A program made the position numbers and the translations under genes. From a bacterium (GTDB lineage: Bacteria; Bacteroidota; Bacteroidia; Flavobacteriales_D; Crocinitomicaceae), in the NCBI GenBank assembly GCA_024742305.1, contig JANSYQ010000004.1, forward strand, positions 62,001 through 126,000: a stretch of 64,000 nucleotides of DNA, read 5' to 3'. The notes under the pieces were generated by a model. It had not been told where the DNA came from. It was given only the letters and a program-made list of their open reading frames with translations, and did not search any database. Below are positions 44,852 through 54,390 of the stretch, piece by piece (the first letter of the stretch is position 1; the number at the start of each line of letters is the position of its first letter).

Positions 44852-45015
44852 AACGTTCCAAACGCGGAAAAAGGACAGATGCCTTAAAATATTGATATTG
44901 TCCCGAGTAGTTGCGATAGGTTAAAATTACGGAATTCTGGGATAGCGACTTCCCTTTTGAAACGCTTCATCGAAAGATATGGAGGTTGGAGCAGAGGGAA
45001 AATACAATAAAGCTG

Positions 45016-47178
45016 CTAACTCACGCGAACTGCTACAACACAAACATCATCAACTTGCTCGAGATCTCCGCGCCAAGCATCAAAGTTGTTGGAGAGTGCT
45101 TCGAATTGCTGGTCGAATTGCATGGATTGCATCTGGATCAGAGCGCGCTTCATCGGCGCATACTTCATCTTTTTGCCTTGTGGCCCGCCAAATTGGTCCG
45201 CATAACCATCCGTTAATTGAATGATTGTATCACCGGGAAATAGCTGTATGGATTTGTTGGTGAACGATTGACTTTGTCCCTCTACAAAGCCGACGGGCAT
45301 TTTGTCGGGTTCAATTTCCAAAAGCTGTAGCGCACTATCCTCTAATTTCGTAGTTCTGCGAACAGACTCGGGAGTTTCAGAACTCTCGTGTCGGATGATC
45401 CAAAGCGGATTGTTAGCACCGGCATATTGCAGTTCGTTCGTTTTTTTGTTCCAAATGCAAATGGAAACATCCATTCCATCGCGCGCCTGATTTTGTCCTT
45501 GTTCGCCTAGGGCTGCCACGATTTTAGATCGAAGCAAATTCAAAATTTCGGAGGCATCAGAGCAGTCACGCTCAATGACAATTTCATTCAAAAAACCGAA
45601 TCCGAGCATGCTCATGAAAGCTCCAGGGACTCCGTGTCCCGTGCAGTCGGCAACTACCCAAATAGATAAATCGCCCTTGTTGTGCGCCCAATAAAAATCG
45701 CCACTGACAACATCTTTTGGTCGGAAAAAAATGAAGTGAGTCCCCAGCTTGTCCCACTCAGAACGCTTGTTAATCATAGCGGCTTGAATACGCTGGGCAT
45801 AGTCGATTGAGTCGCGAATCTCCGTATGTTGCAGTTGTATCTCTTCTTTCTGCTTATTTACCAGAGCATTTTGCGACTTGATAAGACGATTGTTCTTGAT
45901 AATGAAGTATCCGGCAATCAAAAACAGCACAATGGCGAGGGCAAAAATCCATATCAAGCGATCTCTTGAGGCCAGTCGTTCCTTGTTAATTTTATCCTTG
46001 TTCTCCAGTCGCAATTCTTGCTGAACGTTTTTTAAGGAATCTTGAATTCGTCTCTTTTCCTCCTCAAACTGCGCTTCAGAAGACATGGCAGATTCGCGTA
46101 GCTTCTCGAGGTTCATGCTGTCTTTATAGACATAAGCATGCGTCATACACGCGTAAGCATCTTCGAACTCACCGTTTTGAAAACACAAAAATGCAAGGTT
46201 TGCAAAGGAGTTCGTCATAACTTCCCAGTTTTCGGAAAGAAGCGCGTACTCGACTGCACTATCTGCTGCGGCCAAAGCGTCGGTGAGTTTTCCTTGCGAA
46301 TAAAGGTTCATAGCCAAAGCATGAAAGTTGACCGCAGTGGATCGGTACGACTGACTGCTTTTACTTATTTCCACACTTCTGTCGAAGTACTCCATGCCTT
46401 TCTCCGTTTCTCCGTGAGCCATGAATATATTCGACATATTATAACTCACTTGAGACTCCAGCTGGAGATTATCAGACTTTTTCGCCAATTTTAGCGCCCT
46501 CTCGAAAATCGCTAAAGCCTCATCGGGCTTGCTATCATTTTTAAGATTTAAGGCAAGAATGTTCATCGAGCCGAGCATAGCCGTGGTATCTTTGTACTTC
46601 TTTGCAAGGTCTAAACTCTTCTGACTGTAATCCGATGAGCGTTCTAAGTTGCCCAGCTTCATAAATACAAAACCCAGCGTTCCTGTTGATTTTATCGTGT
46701 ATTTTTCTCCGAGCTTGTTACCCAATTTAATCGCTTCAAAACACAGCTCAGATGACTTGTCGAAACGTTCCATATAGGCATAAACGACAGCCTCCTGCTC
46801 CAAGCATTTTACTTCCAGTTTTTTCAACTTGGCTCGATGTGCGATGGGTTGGGCTCTTTTCACATAGAACATCGCTGAATCGTTTTGATTTTGGTACACT
46901 TTTACATGACTCAATCCAAGGTAGGCTCTCACTCTTCCTTCTGCAGATTCTATAGTATTTGAAACTGCCAATGCTTTACGACAAAGGTCTTCGGCACGAT
47001 TCGTTTCCGTATACGTTAGTTTGTGTGCTTTTTCAATGATGTCGTAAACAAGACCGGTGTCGCGAAGTGTCCAATTTTTCTTTTGGTAATATCCATTGTC
47101 AACGAGGAAAGAATCGCGTTCCTGCGCAAAAAGCTGAAATGTAGATGTTAAAAAGAATAGAAGTAGAAGCGTCCTCAT
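45016..47178 (-). CDS. TPR-containing membrane PP2C-type (SpoIIE) phosphatase
   Basis: A 720-residue exported/membrane protein: signal peptide (about 1-18, ending QLFAQE), a TPR array (about 40-360, with repeated helix pairs such as GLSHVKVYQNQNDSAMFYVK and ALNLKNDSKPDEALAIFERA), a coiled coil, a membrane helix (about 405-425, LIWIFALAIVLFLIAGYFII) and a cytoplasmic SpoIIE/PP2C domain (about 490-720). Metal-binding positions are visible in VVSGDFYWAH, VVADCTGHGVPGAFMS and QLTDGYADQFGG. Such proteins often dephosphorylate an anti-sigma-factor antagonist, with the TPR domain sensing a periplasmic protein. No antagonist gene is beside it. Start ATG at 47178. Confidence 0.92.
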   Translation of the reverse strand: MRTLLLLFFLTSTFQLFAQERDSFLVDNGYYQKKNWTLRDTGLVYDIIEKAHKLTYTETNRAEDLCRKALAVSNTIESAEGRVRAYLGLSHVKVYQNQNDSAMFYVKRAQPIAHRAKLKKLEVKCLEQEAVVYAYMERFDKSSELCFEAIKLGNKLGEKYTIKSTGTLGFVFMKLGNLERSSDYSQKSLDLAKKYKDTTAMLGSMNILALNLKNDSKPDEALAIFERALKLAKKSDNLQLESQVSYNMSNIFMAHGETEKGMEYFDRSVEISKSSQSYRSTAVNFHALAMNLYSQGKLTDALAAADSAVEYALLSENWEVMTNSFANLAFLCFQNGEFEDAYACMTHAYVYKDSMNLEKLRESAMSSEAQFEEEKRRIQDSLKNVQQELRLENKDKINKERLASRDRLIWIFALAIVLFLIAGYFIIKNNRLIKSQNALVNKQKEEIQLQHTEIRDSIDYAQRIQAAMINKRSEWDKLGTHFIFFRPKDVVSGDFYWAHNKGDLSIWVVADCTGHGVPGAFMSMLGFGFLNEIVIERDCSDASEILNLLRSKIVAALGEQGQNQARDGMDVSICIWNKKTNELQYAGANNPLWIIRHESSETPESVRRTTKLEDSALQLLEIEPDKMPVGFVEGQSQSFTNKSIQLFPGDTIIQLTDGYADQFGGPQGKKMKYAPMKRALIQMQSMQFDQQFEALSNNFDAWRGDLEQVDDVCVVAVRVS

Positions 47179-47255
47179 GGCATTGGTTTCGAGTTAAATA
47201 TAACGAACTTCTTGCACGAATTTTGTGTTTTCTGCGTTTTGGATGTCAATCGGTG

Positions 47256-47263
47256 TATATTTG
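47256..47263 (+). promoter_or_regulatory. -7 box (TATATTTG) of the DUF5686 gene
   Basis: A perfect TAnnTTTG box ends 6 bases before the ATG at 47270; the transcript leader would be one or two bases at most. No TTG at -33. Confidence 0.5.
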
Positions 47264-47269
47264 AGAACT

Positions 47270-49687
47270 ATGAAAACTGGCTTGATCCTAACTATCCTTT
47301 TCCTCGCGTCCATTTCCTATGGTCAAAACACGTATTTCATTGCGGATGGACAGTCTGAGGAGCCAATTCCTTTTGTTAAAGTGACGCCCGACGTGGGTTC
47401 TCCCGTTTTAGCAGATTTGTCGGGAAAATTCACAGTGAGTGCCTCTGCCACAAATGTAACCTTGCACTTTAATGGATATGACGACACCACATTTTTGATA
47501 GCGGAAACGCCCGATTCGTCCATCATATTTATGCACTTATCAATGCAGCAATTGGACCCCGTGAAAGTCACACCGGGAGTTAATCCTGCGCATCGAATCA
47601 TTCGAAATGCTATCGCGAATCGGAAGTCGAATCACCCTGTGAAAAATGACGCTTTTCGCTACAAAAGCTACAGCAAGTTCTTAATTGATATTGACCCCGA
47701 ATTTGTGGCGAGCATCACAGAGGACACCCAAGATTCCACACTTATCGAACTCCGAGAGTTTGCTGATTCCATGCATTTGTTCTTGATGGAGAGCGTATCA
47801 GAGCGTTATTTTCAGCCACCGCTTCGCGATCAGGAGAAGATTGTAGCCTATAAGATTTCAGGACTTTCCGATCCTCGTTTTTCGACCTTCGCGAAGAGTA
47901 TGCAATCGTTTTCATTCTACGATAATCAATTCGAGGTTATGGGACGTCAATATGTTAACCCGCTGGCATTTGGTGGCTTGAATCGCTACCTATTTTCCCT
48001 TCAGGATACTACGTTGAATGAAACGGACACGACTTACACCATTTATTTCCGACCGAAAAAAGGAAAGAATTTTGATGGAATTGAAGGATACCTTTATATC
48101 AATACCAACCAATTTGCGATTGAAAAAGTGATCGCTGAACCATATCAAGATACTTCGGGACTATCAGTTCGAGTGGTGCAAGAATATGAATTTACCGACA
48201 ACAGACGTTGGTTCCCCAAGCGATTGAATACGGAAATCAACTTGAGTAACCTCATTGAAGCGGCGGATACGGAAAATGATCCGGACGAACCTATGCCAAA
48301 AATAATCGGGTCAGGATACACCAATATCGAGGAAGTGACTTTCGATCCGGAAAAAGTGAAATGGGCGGAATCCAGTGTTGCACTGTTCACTGACGAGGAG
48401 GCGAATGAATTATCGGAGCAAGAGTGGAACGATCATCGTGAGCGACCGATTACTGATAAAGAAAGAAATACATATCAAACCATTGATAGTCTCTCGAAGG
48501 AAGCCAACGTGGAACGCATCATTCAAATTTTGGATGTCTTAGCAGACGGAAAAGTGCCGTTAGGATACGTAAATCTTGATCTCCGACGTCTCTACCGATA
48601 CAATTTATACGAAAAACACAGATTGGGAGTAGGGTTGGAAACATCTCAAAAATTGATGAAGCCATTGACTATTGGCGGCTATTTCGCCTACGGAACTGGT
48701 GATAATGAATGGAAGTACGGCGGTTTTATGCACCTTCATCTATGGCGCAAGAAGCAGATGCGTCTCGAGCTTTCTTTTCAGCAAGACGTCATGGAACGAG
48801 GTGGACAGGAATTCCTTGCTTCACAAAATGCTTGGTTAAGTCCTGAGCGTTACAGAAACTTGTTTATTCGTTCTATGGATCGACAGCGATTGGCTGAGGC
48901 CGCCTTTCGAACGGATATTCGCGCCAACCTTTCCGTACGACTTGCACAAAAGTATCAGCAATTGTCATTCACAGATGATTATCATTTTACGGATGTAGAA
49001 GGTGTTGTTTGGAATACGATTGATGTAGCTGAGTCATCAATTGACCTTGAATGGAATCCATTTGCGAAGTATCAAATTTTTGGAACGAGAAAGCTGGCAA
49101 AAGAGTCGAAATTTCCAAAAATTAGATTGAAAGTAGCGCACGGATGGAGAGGCATGGCGGAAAGTTTATTGGATTATTGGCGTATCAATACCAGTTTGAC
49201 GCATAAAGTGAAAATCGCGCGCATCCTCACTTTGGACTGGAAGGTAAATGCATCTCGTACTATTGGAGATGTGCCACTTTTCTTCACTCAGGTAGGAGAT
49301 GGAACACGTGTGAACTGGAATATTTCAACGCCCGGTTCATTCGAAACAATGCCATCAGGATATTTCTACTCAACGCAACAACTAAGCACTTTCGTTCGAT
49401 TGAAATTCAAGGCGTTTCGGACAAATGCTGCTTGGAATGAACCACAAATCTCTTTGCATCACGCATGGGGCATTGGAACATTTGATAACAGATCATTGCA
49501 CAATGTGTACATCAATTCATTTGATAAAGGATTTGGAGAGGCAGGAATCATTTTGGATGGTCTTTGGGTGCGTCAGTTCTCAGGATTTGGATTGGGAGCA
49601 TTCTACAATTACTCGCCGGAGTATACATCCGACGTTTGGTACGAGAACATCGTACCGAAAATATCATTCAGTTTTATTGTGAATTGA
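47270..49687 (+). CDS. DUF5686 family outer-membrane protein with carboxypeptidase-like regulatory domain
   Basis: An 805-residue exported protein: signal peptide (about 1-18, ending SISYGQN), a CarboxypepD_reg-like beta-sandwich (about 20-95), a DUF5686 core (VNPAHRIIRNAIANRKSNHP, about 108-127, onward) and a C-terminal barrel ending with KISFSFIVN. The family is common in Bacteroidota and its biochemical role is unresolved. I start at 47270, six bases after a -7 box and at the signal peptide, rather than at 47225. It converges with the T9SS-type surface protein gene, whose stop is adjacent. Confidence 0.88.
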   Translation: MKTGLILTILFLASISYGQNTYFIADGQSEEPIPFVKVTPDVGSPVLADLSGKFTVSASATNVTLHFNGYDDTTFLIAETPDSSIIFMHLSMQQLDPVKVTPGVNPAHRIIRNAIANRKSNHPVKNDAFRYKSYSKFLIDIDPEFVASITEDTQDSTLIELREFADSMHLFLMESVSERYFQPPLRDQEKIVAYKISGLSDPRFSTFAKSMQSFSFYDNQFEVMGRQYVNPLAFGGLNRYLFSLQDTTLNETDTTYTIYFRPKKGKNFDGIEGYLYINTNQFAIEKVIAEPYQDTSGLSVRVVQEYEFTDNRRWFPKRLNTEINLSNLIEAADTENDPDEPMPKIIGSGYTNIEEVTFDPEKVKWAESSVALFTDEEANELSEQEWNDHRERPITDKERNTYQTIDSLSKEANVERIIQILDVLADGKVPLGYVNLDLRRLYRYNLYEKHRLGVGLETSQKLMKPLTIGGYFAYGTGDNEWKYGGFMHLHLWRKKQMRLELSFQQDVMERGGQEFLASQNAWLSPERYRNLFIRSMDRQRLAEAAFRTDIRANLSVRLAQKYQQLSFTDDYHFTDVEGVVWNTIDVAESSIDLEWNPFAKYQIFGTRKLAKESKFPKIRLKVAHGWRGMAESLLDYWRINTSLTHKVKIARILTLDWKVNASRTIGDVPLFFTQVGDGTRVNWNISTPGSFETMPSGYFYSTQQLSTFVRLKFKAFRTNAAWNEPQISLHHAWGIGTFDNRSLHNVYINSFDKGFGEAGIILDGLWVRQFSGFGLGAFYNYSPEYTSDVWYENIVPKISFSFIVN

Positions 49688-52375
49688 TTATCGTAACACG
49701 TTGATGTGTCCAGTAATGAAGTGATCAGGATTCAACGGTTCACACGTTTTGTATCGGAGTGTATATCCGTATGTTCCATCTTGGACGTATTTTCCGTTGA
49801 AGGTGCCGTCCCAGCCTACCGATGAATCAAAGGATTCGAAGATTACTTGTCCCCAGCGGTTGTAGACACGCATTTCCCACTCAGAAACATCCAACCAGTG
49901 CTCAGCCACAAAAACGTTGTTGAATTCATCTCCATCTGGCGTGAACGTATTTGGGATAAACACCGACCAAGGCTCAATATAAAGTTCGCTGTACGCAGTG
50001 TCTTTACAGCCCCATTCGTTGGTTACCACTTGCATAGGGTAGTGCGTTCCATCATACAAATATTGATGCACTGGATTTGGGTTCTCACCCATGTAGAAAA
50101 TGGTGGAATCGTCGTACCAGTAGAAATATTCAACGGCGCCAACCGACTCATCAATCATCTGCACTTCGGAATTACAGATATCTGTAAAGTCCGGTGTAAC
50201 GGAGAATCCTGCTTCAGGAATCGGTCGAACGTTGACCAAATCTGCTTGCAGTAGGGACAAAGTATCAACGCATCCTGCATCTGTTGTAATGGTTAATGTC
50301 ACTGGATAATTCCCGACAAATTCATACAAGTGCGATGGATTCTGATCAGTGGATGTTGTTCCGTCGCCAAACTCCCAATAGTAAGAAATTGGTGTTTCTG
50401 CCCAACTTAAATCTATAAATTGTGCAGTGAACGGAGCACATTGAAGTCCCGGTGCTATGGTAAAATCTACTGTTGGAGGAGAATAAATGTAAAGATCATG
50501 CGTGGCGGTTTCCTCACATTGCTCGAATACTCCTGTCAAAGTAATTTCCACTTCACCCATGGTACTGAATTCCACTCCGTTTACGTCCTCAGCTTGAGAA
50601 GTTGTGATGGAGGCGTTCGGACCAAAGTTCCATGTAAATTCAGTACCTGGAGGTCCACTCATGGTGCCATCAAAATCGACGGAATTTCCCGTAAAACAGA
50701 CTGATGTCGGAGCTGCAATCGAGACTAAGATTGGGTCGTTAATGGTGACTTCTTGTGTGGCAGTATTTGTACAGGCACCTCCCGAGCTTGCCGTTAGCGA
50801 AATCGTATATGTTCCCGGCCCTGTATACGTGTAGGTAGGTGCAAATAGGTCCGAAGTATCACTTGAAATTTGAGTTTCGCCAAAATCCCATGAATACATG
50901 GTCGCATCAATGGAACTATTGCCAAATGAGATGGTCAATCCTTCACATTCCACTTGATCGGGTACTATGATTCCAGCAACGGGCTCCTCCAATAAAAATA
51001 CGGTATCCACAAAATCATCTTCACACAGGTTTGCTTCACCCGAAACAGTGATAATATGCATACCAGGAGTGGAAAAAGAAACGTTGTTCACTGTGGTGCC
51101 CGTTCCCGTCGAAGGTGTTGCATTTGGACCGAAATCCCAAGTATAATCAAGGTTTTGCCCTGCCGTTGTCGAGGCCGCGAAATCAAACGAGTTACCAATA
51201 ATACACTGAGAGTCTAATGGTGTTGACCATTCGACCTCATACTCCGTGTTTACATAAACATCCATGTAGGCGGTGTCTGTACATGGCCAGCCAGGGTTTA
51301 CCACCAGCATTACTTGATAATTACCCGGAGTTGGATACGTATACGTTGGGGCAAATGCTGTGCTATTATCGTTGGTGGTTGTAGGATCTCCGAAATCCCA
51401 ATAATAGTTGGTTCCACCGTACGAATCATTCTCAAATTGAACCGTCAATCCTTGGCAATAAGAAACAAAAGTTGATAAATCTGTTTGAAGCGGAAGAATT
51501 GCCTCCATCGACAATTGACAGTTGAACACTCGGAACAAGAAGTCTCGAACCGTCCTGTTCATCAAAACCCCATTTCGCCACTCTTGTACTTCAATTCCAA
51601 CAACAAACAACCCTGTTAAATTGGGAGACGCTTGTAGTAGCCCTGTGTTTGGGTTGATCGTGATTGAAGATCCCGGACCTAGAGGTTGTGCGGCCGAGAA
51701 CCCAGCTCCTGCCCATACAACGGGCGCATAAGGTGGTGGAGGCGGCGGACTTGGTGCTGGTGCAAAGCTTGTCGCTCCGGAATTCGGTGTCGTCAATGCA
51801 TACACCAACTGGTCACCATCTGGATCGGTAGCACTGTGATCAAATATCAAATCCTCATTGTTACACAACAGCAAAGGTGGATAATTGTTAAATCGTGGAC
51901 TGCTGTTGACCTGGTTTCCAGTGTCCGATCCCGGAATATGAGTTGTTAATGTAATTCCTGTATCATCAGGGTTGGATAGATTGGTAATGTTAGGACCTCG
52001 ACAACAACGCTGATAAGAAACATAATATCCTCCCGGTATTGGAGGCAGCGTGAGAGTTACTTGATACGAAGCTAACTCCGTACAAATATTGTTGGGTGGA
52101 ATGACGCACGGATTGTTAAACACAACCGGAATCTGCTGAGAGCCCGGGTAAGTTACTGGTATATCTTGAATCAGTGATCCACTTGAATTGAAAACACCCA
52201 AGGAAAGAGGGTTATCGAACTGCGCTCCTGTTGAATTGCAATCTCGATACAAGTTAATGGTGAATAAATACTGGTTGTTTCCGAGGTAATCGTAATAGAT
52301 ATCACCACCCACGATGTGAGATGCACGCGCTGGCGTGAAGGTCATCAAAAGTAGTATGGCAATTACGAATTTCAT
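49688..52375 (-). CDS. Secreted PKD-repeat protein with type B (CHU_C) gliding-motility sorting domain
   Basis: An 895-residue protein: signal peptide (MKFVIAILLLMTFTPARASH), an N-terminal beta-rich domain with a conserved HIVGGDIYYDYLGNNQY start, a Pro-rich linker near 210 (APSPPPPPPYAPV), about five PKD domains (recurrent YYWDFGDP, DYTWDFGPN, YSWDFGETQ, FTWNFGPN, YYWEFGDG) and a final CHU_C domain (VFIPNTFTPDGDEFNNVF, about residues 805-895). The CHU_C end is the type B signal for type IX secretion, shared with gliding adhesins. It likely forms a surface fibre or adhesin. I chose the ATG at 52375, where the signal peptide begins. Minus strand, no operon partner. Confidence 0.92.
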   Translation of the reverse strand: MKFVIAILLLMTFTPARASHIVGGDIYYDYLGNNQYLFTINLYRDCNSTGAQFDNPLSLGVFNSSGSLIQDIPVTYPGSQQIPVVFNNPCVIPPNNICTELASYQVTLTLPPIPGGYYVSYQRCCRGPNITNLSNPDDTGITLTTHIPGSDTGNQVNSSPRFNNYPPLLLCNNEDLIFDHSATDPDGDQLVYALTTPNSGATSFAPAPSPPPPPPYAPVVWAGAGFSAAQPLGPGSSITINPNTGLLQASPNLTGLFVVGIEVQEWRNGVLMNRTVRDFLFRVFNCQLSMEAILPLQTDLSTFVSYCQGLTVQFENDSYGGTNYYWDFGDPTTTNDNSTAFAPTYTYPTPGNYQVMLVVNPGWPCTDTAYMDVYVNTEYEVEWSTPLDSQCIIGNSFDFAASTTAGQNLDYTWDFGPNATPSTGTGTTVNNVSFSTPGMHIITVSGEANLCEDDFVDTVFLLEEPVAGIIVPDQVECEGLTISFGNSSIDATMYSWDFGETQISSDTSDLFAPTYTYTGPGTYTISLTASSGGACTNTATQEVTINDPILVSIAAPTSVCFTGNSVDFDGTMSGPPGTEFTWNFGPNASITTSQAEDVNGVEFSTMGEVEITLTGVFEQCEETATHDLYIYSPPTVDFTIAPGLQCAPFTAQFIDLSWAETPISYYWEFGDGTTSTDQNPSHLYEFVGNYPVTLTITTDAGCVDTLSLLQADLVNVRPIPEAGFSVTPDFTDICNSEVQMIDESVGAVEYFYWYDDSTIFYMGENPNPVHQYLYDGTHYPMQVVTNEWGCKDTAYSELYIEPWSVFIPNTFTPDGDEFNNVFVAEHWLDVSEWEMRVYNRWGQVIFESFDSSVGWDGTFNGKYVQDGTYGYTLRYKTCEPLNPDHFITGHINVLR

Positions 52376-52457
52376 TGTATCTCTTAGACGAGTGAACCAT
52401 TGCAAAAGTTATTCCAAAATCAACTTTTTTCTTGTTACTCCTGTAATCCTAAATTAT

Positions 52458-53267
52458 TTAACGTAAAAAATCATCAAAATTGTCAAGTGCATGGCGGTAA
52501 CGAAAAGACGTATTCTGTTCAATTTCGTTGCCCTCAATTAAGCGGTTTACAGCGGGTTCCGTACCAAATTTTGGTGGTTCAACACCAAAATGCTTAGTCG
52601 CTTCTGAGTAATAATCTCTTTTCGGCGGATGGTGCGGATATACCAAATTATACGTTCGACCAAAATAGCCATTATCCATGAACCATTCAATAGCCGCGAC
52701 AATGTCTCTAGCATGAATTAAGTTAATGGGATTCATACCATTATTTAATACTTCTTTACCACTTAAACTGTATGCGGGGTGTCGTTTGGGACCAATCAAC
52801 CCGCCGAGGCGTAAAATGGTCAGACGGTTTCCGAATGATTTTCTGATGGCCGTTTCAGCCGGTAACAAGCGATTCGGCAGCGATGGATCGAATTCATAAG
52901 ATTCGTCGTACTCGCCAGCATCCTTGGGATAAATGCCGGTAGAACTGGAAAAAATCATCCGTGCAGATTCCGGGAATTGACGAAACAAATTCTCCAGCAA
53001 AGCATCGTAGGAAATGGATTTCGCAGACGAAGGAGTGATAAAAGCAAAAACGAAATCGGCATCCGTGATTACTTTTTCGGGAAGATTCAAATCCGCGTTA
53101 AAGTCCAATTCGAAACCTTGAATTCCAAGATCGTCTAATTTTTGTTCCACTTCCGGTCTGCGATAAGAGCCATAAACATCATATCCTTTTCGAACCAATG
53201 CCTCGCCGACAATTTGCCCAAGCCAACCACATCCCAAAATCACCACTTTACGTCCTTGAGTTCTCAT
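52458..53267 (-). CDS. NAD-dependent epimerase/dehydratase family protein (atypical SDR)
   Basis: A 269-residue soluble protein. It begins MRTQGRKVVILGCGWLGQIVG, a Rossmann dinucleotide-binding motif (GxGxLG), continues with FVFAFITPSSAKS and MIFSSSTGIYPKDAGEYDE (the SDR catalytic Ser region), and has YNLVYPHHPPKRDYY near the end. It resembles YeeZ-type nucleoside-diphosphate-sugar epimerases; the substrate is unknown. I chose the ATG at 53267, since an upstream start at 53345 would lie in the divergent ctaA promoter. A -7 box (53283-53290) lies 15 bases upstream. Confidence 0.85.
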   Translation of the reverse strand: MRTQGRKVVILGCGWLGQIVGEALVRKGYDVYGSYRRPEVEQKLDDLGIQGFELDFNADLNLPEKVITDADFVFAFITPSSAKSISYDALLENLFRQFPESARMIFSSSTGIYPKDAGEYDESYEFDPSLPNRLLPAETAIRKSFGNRLTILRLGGLIGPKRHPAYSLSGKEVLNNGMNPINLIHARDIVAAIEWFMDNGYFGRTYNLVYPHHPPKRDYYSEATKHFGVEPPKFGTEPAVNRLIEGNEIEQNTSFRYRHALDNFDDFLR

Positions 53268-53282
53268 TTTCTGCCCTTTTCT

Positions 53283-53290
53283 CAAAGGTA
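53283..53290 (-). promoter_or_regulatory. -7 box (TACCTTTG) of the epimerase gene
   Basis: A consensus TAnnTTTG on the minus strand, 15 bases before the ATG at 53267, back to back with the ctaA promoter. Confidence 0.5.
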
Positions 53291-53306
53291 GAAAAATAGA
53301 GGGGAA

Positions 53307-53339
53307 TTGGCTTCGATCCGACCGTTTGCCGTATTTTTG
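53307..53339 (+). promoter_or_regulatory. ctaA promoter (TTG-N22-TATTTTTG), leaderless layout
   Basis: TTG at 53307-53309 and a perfect -7 box at 53332-53339; the ATG of ctaA follows exactly 4 bases later. Confidence 0.6.
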
Positions 53340-53343
53340 TAGC

Positions 53344-54363
53344 ATGAATTATTCGAAGGCGTTTGTTCGTTGGAACTGGATTGCGTTGGTGTTTATTTAC
53401 CTCATTTTCGTAGCAGGAAGTTTGGTGCGAATTACCGGAAGTGGTATGGGGTGTCCAGACTGGCCAAAATGTTTTGGTGAGTGGGTTCCACCAACGGAAG
53501 AGAGCTCGTTGCCTGAGAATTACAAAGATGTCTTTTCGGAAAAGCGCGCAAAGAAGATTGATAAATTCTCCTACTTTTTGGAATCTCTCGGTTTTCGTTC
53601 AGAAGCAAAAGTGCTCAGAACAGACAAAACATTGTTAGAAGAAGAAGATTTCAATTGGCGTAAAACATGGACCGAGTATTTGAATCGCTTGGTAGGCTTT
53701 ATCGCTGGAAATATGCTCTTGATTGCCTTTTTATGGATGCTCGTCAAGTACCGATATCGAAAACTGGTACTCGTTGCAGGGTTGAACTTGGTGCTGATGG
53801 CGATACAGGCTTGGTTTGGATCCATTGTGGTGGCAACCAATCTTGTACCATGGACTATCACCGTTCACATGTTCCTCGGCTTGCTAATTGTTGGAATTCA
53901 GTTGTATATCATCCGCCTTGTGAGTCCATCGCAGCAGGTGAAAATGCCGCAGTCTCAGTTAATGATGGTGCTGTTATGGATCATTTTCTTGATCACTGCT
54001 TATCAAATGTTCCTAGGAACGCAGGTCCGAGAGGAAATTGATGTTTTGGTAAAACAAGGATACAGCCGTGAGCAATGGTTGGCGACAGTTGGCTGGCCTT
54101 TCTACGTACACAGAAGCTTTTCATGGGTTGTTTTGGTGTTACTTGGCTGGATGACATGGACCAATGAGAAAACGGTAAAATACAAACCCATTCGCTGGGT
54201 GGCAGGATTGCTTGCTTTGGAGTTGATTTCTGGTGTTTTATTGGCACACGTGGATATGCCTGCTATTGTTCAAACGATGCATTTAATTTTTGCATCGGTG
54301 ATGTTTGGGATTTTAACACTTCTCCTTTTTCGATCGCGTCTTGTAACTAAGATTACACAATGA
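53344..54363 (+). CDS. ctaA: Heme A synthase (COX15/CtaA)
   Basis: A 339-residue integral membrane enzyme that oxidises heme O to heme A for cytochrome c oxidase. It has about eight membrane helices. N-terminal SLVRITGSGMGCPDWPKCFGE (about residues 22-42; it is the family signature and includes two Cys) and later WTEYLNRLVGFIAGN, TITVHMFLGLLIV and YVHRSFSWVVL supply the conserved heme-ligand histidines. The protein is longer between helices 1 and 2 than proteobacterial CtaA, as usual in Bacteroidota. The ATG at 53344 sits 4 bases after its -7 box. The TauE/SafE gene follows after 27 bases with its own -7 box. Confidence 0.95.
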   Translation: MNYSKAFVRWNWIALVFIYLIFVAGSLVRITGSGMGCPDWPKCFGEWVPPTEESSLPENYKDVFSEKRAKKIDKFSYFLESLGFRSEAKVLRTDKTLLEEEDFNWRKTWTEYLNRLVGFIAGNMLLIAFLWMLVKYRYRKLVLVAGLNLVLMAIQAWFGSIVVATNLVPWTITVHMFLGLLIVGIQLYIIRLVSPSQQVKMPQSQLMMVLLWIIFLITAYQMFLGTQVREEIDVLVKQGYSREQWLATVGWPFYVHRSFSWVVLVLLGWMTWTNEKTVKYKPIRWVAGLLALELISGVLLAHVDMPAIVQTMHLIFASVMFGILTLLLFRSRLVTKITQ

Positions 54364-54378
54364 TCTGAAATCATCCCG

Positions 54379-54386
54379 TACCTTTG
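54379..54386 (+). promoter_or_regulatory. -7 box (TACCTTTG) of the TauE/SafE gene, leaderless layout
   Basis: A perfect TAnnTTTG box followed by CAGC and the ATG at 54391. No TTG at the expected -33 distance was found. Confidence 0.55.
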
Positions 54387-54390
54387 CAGC

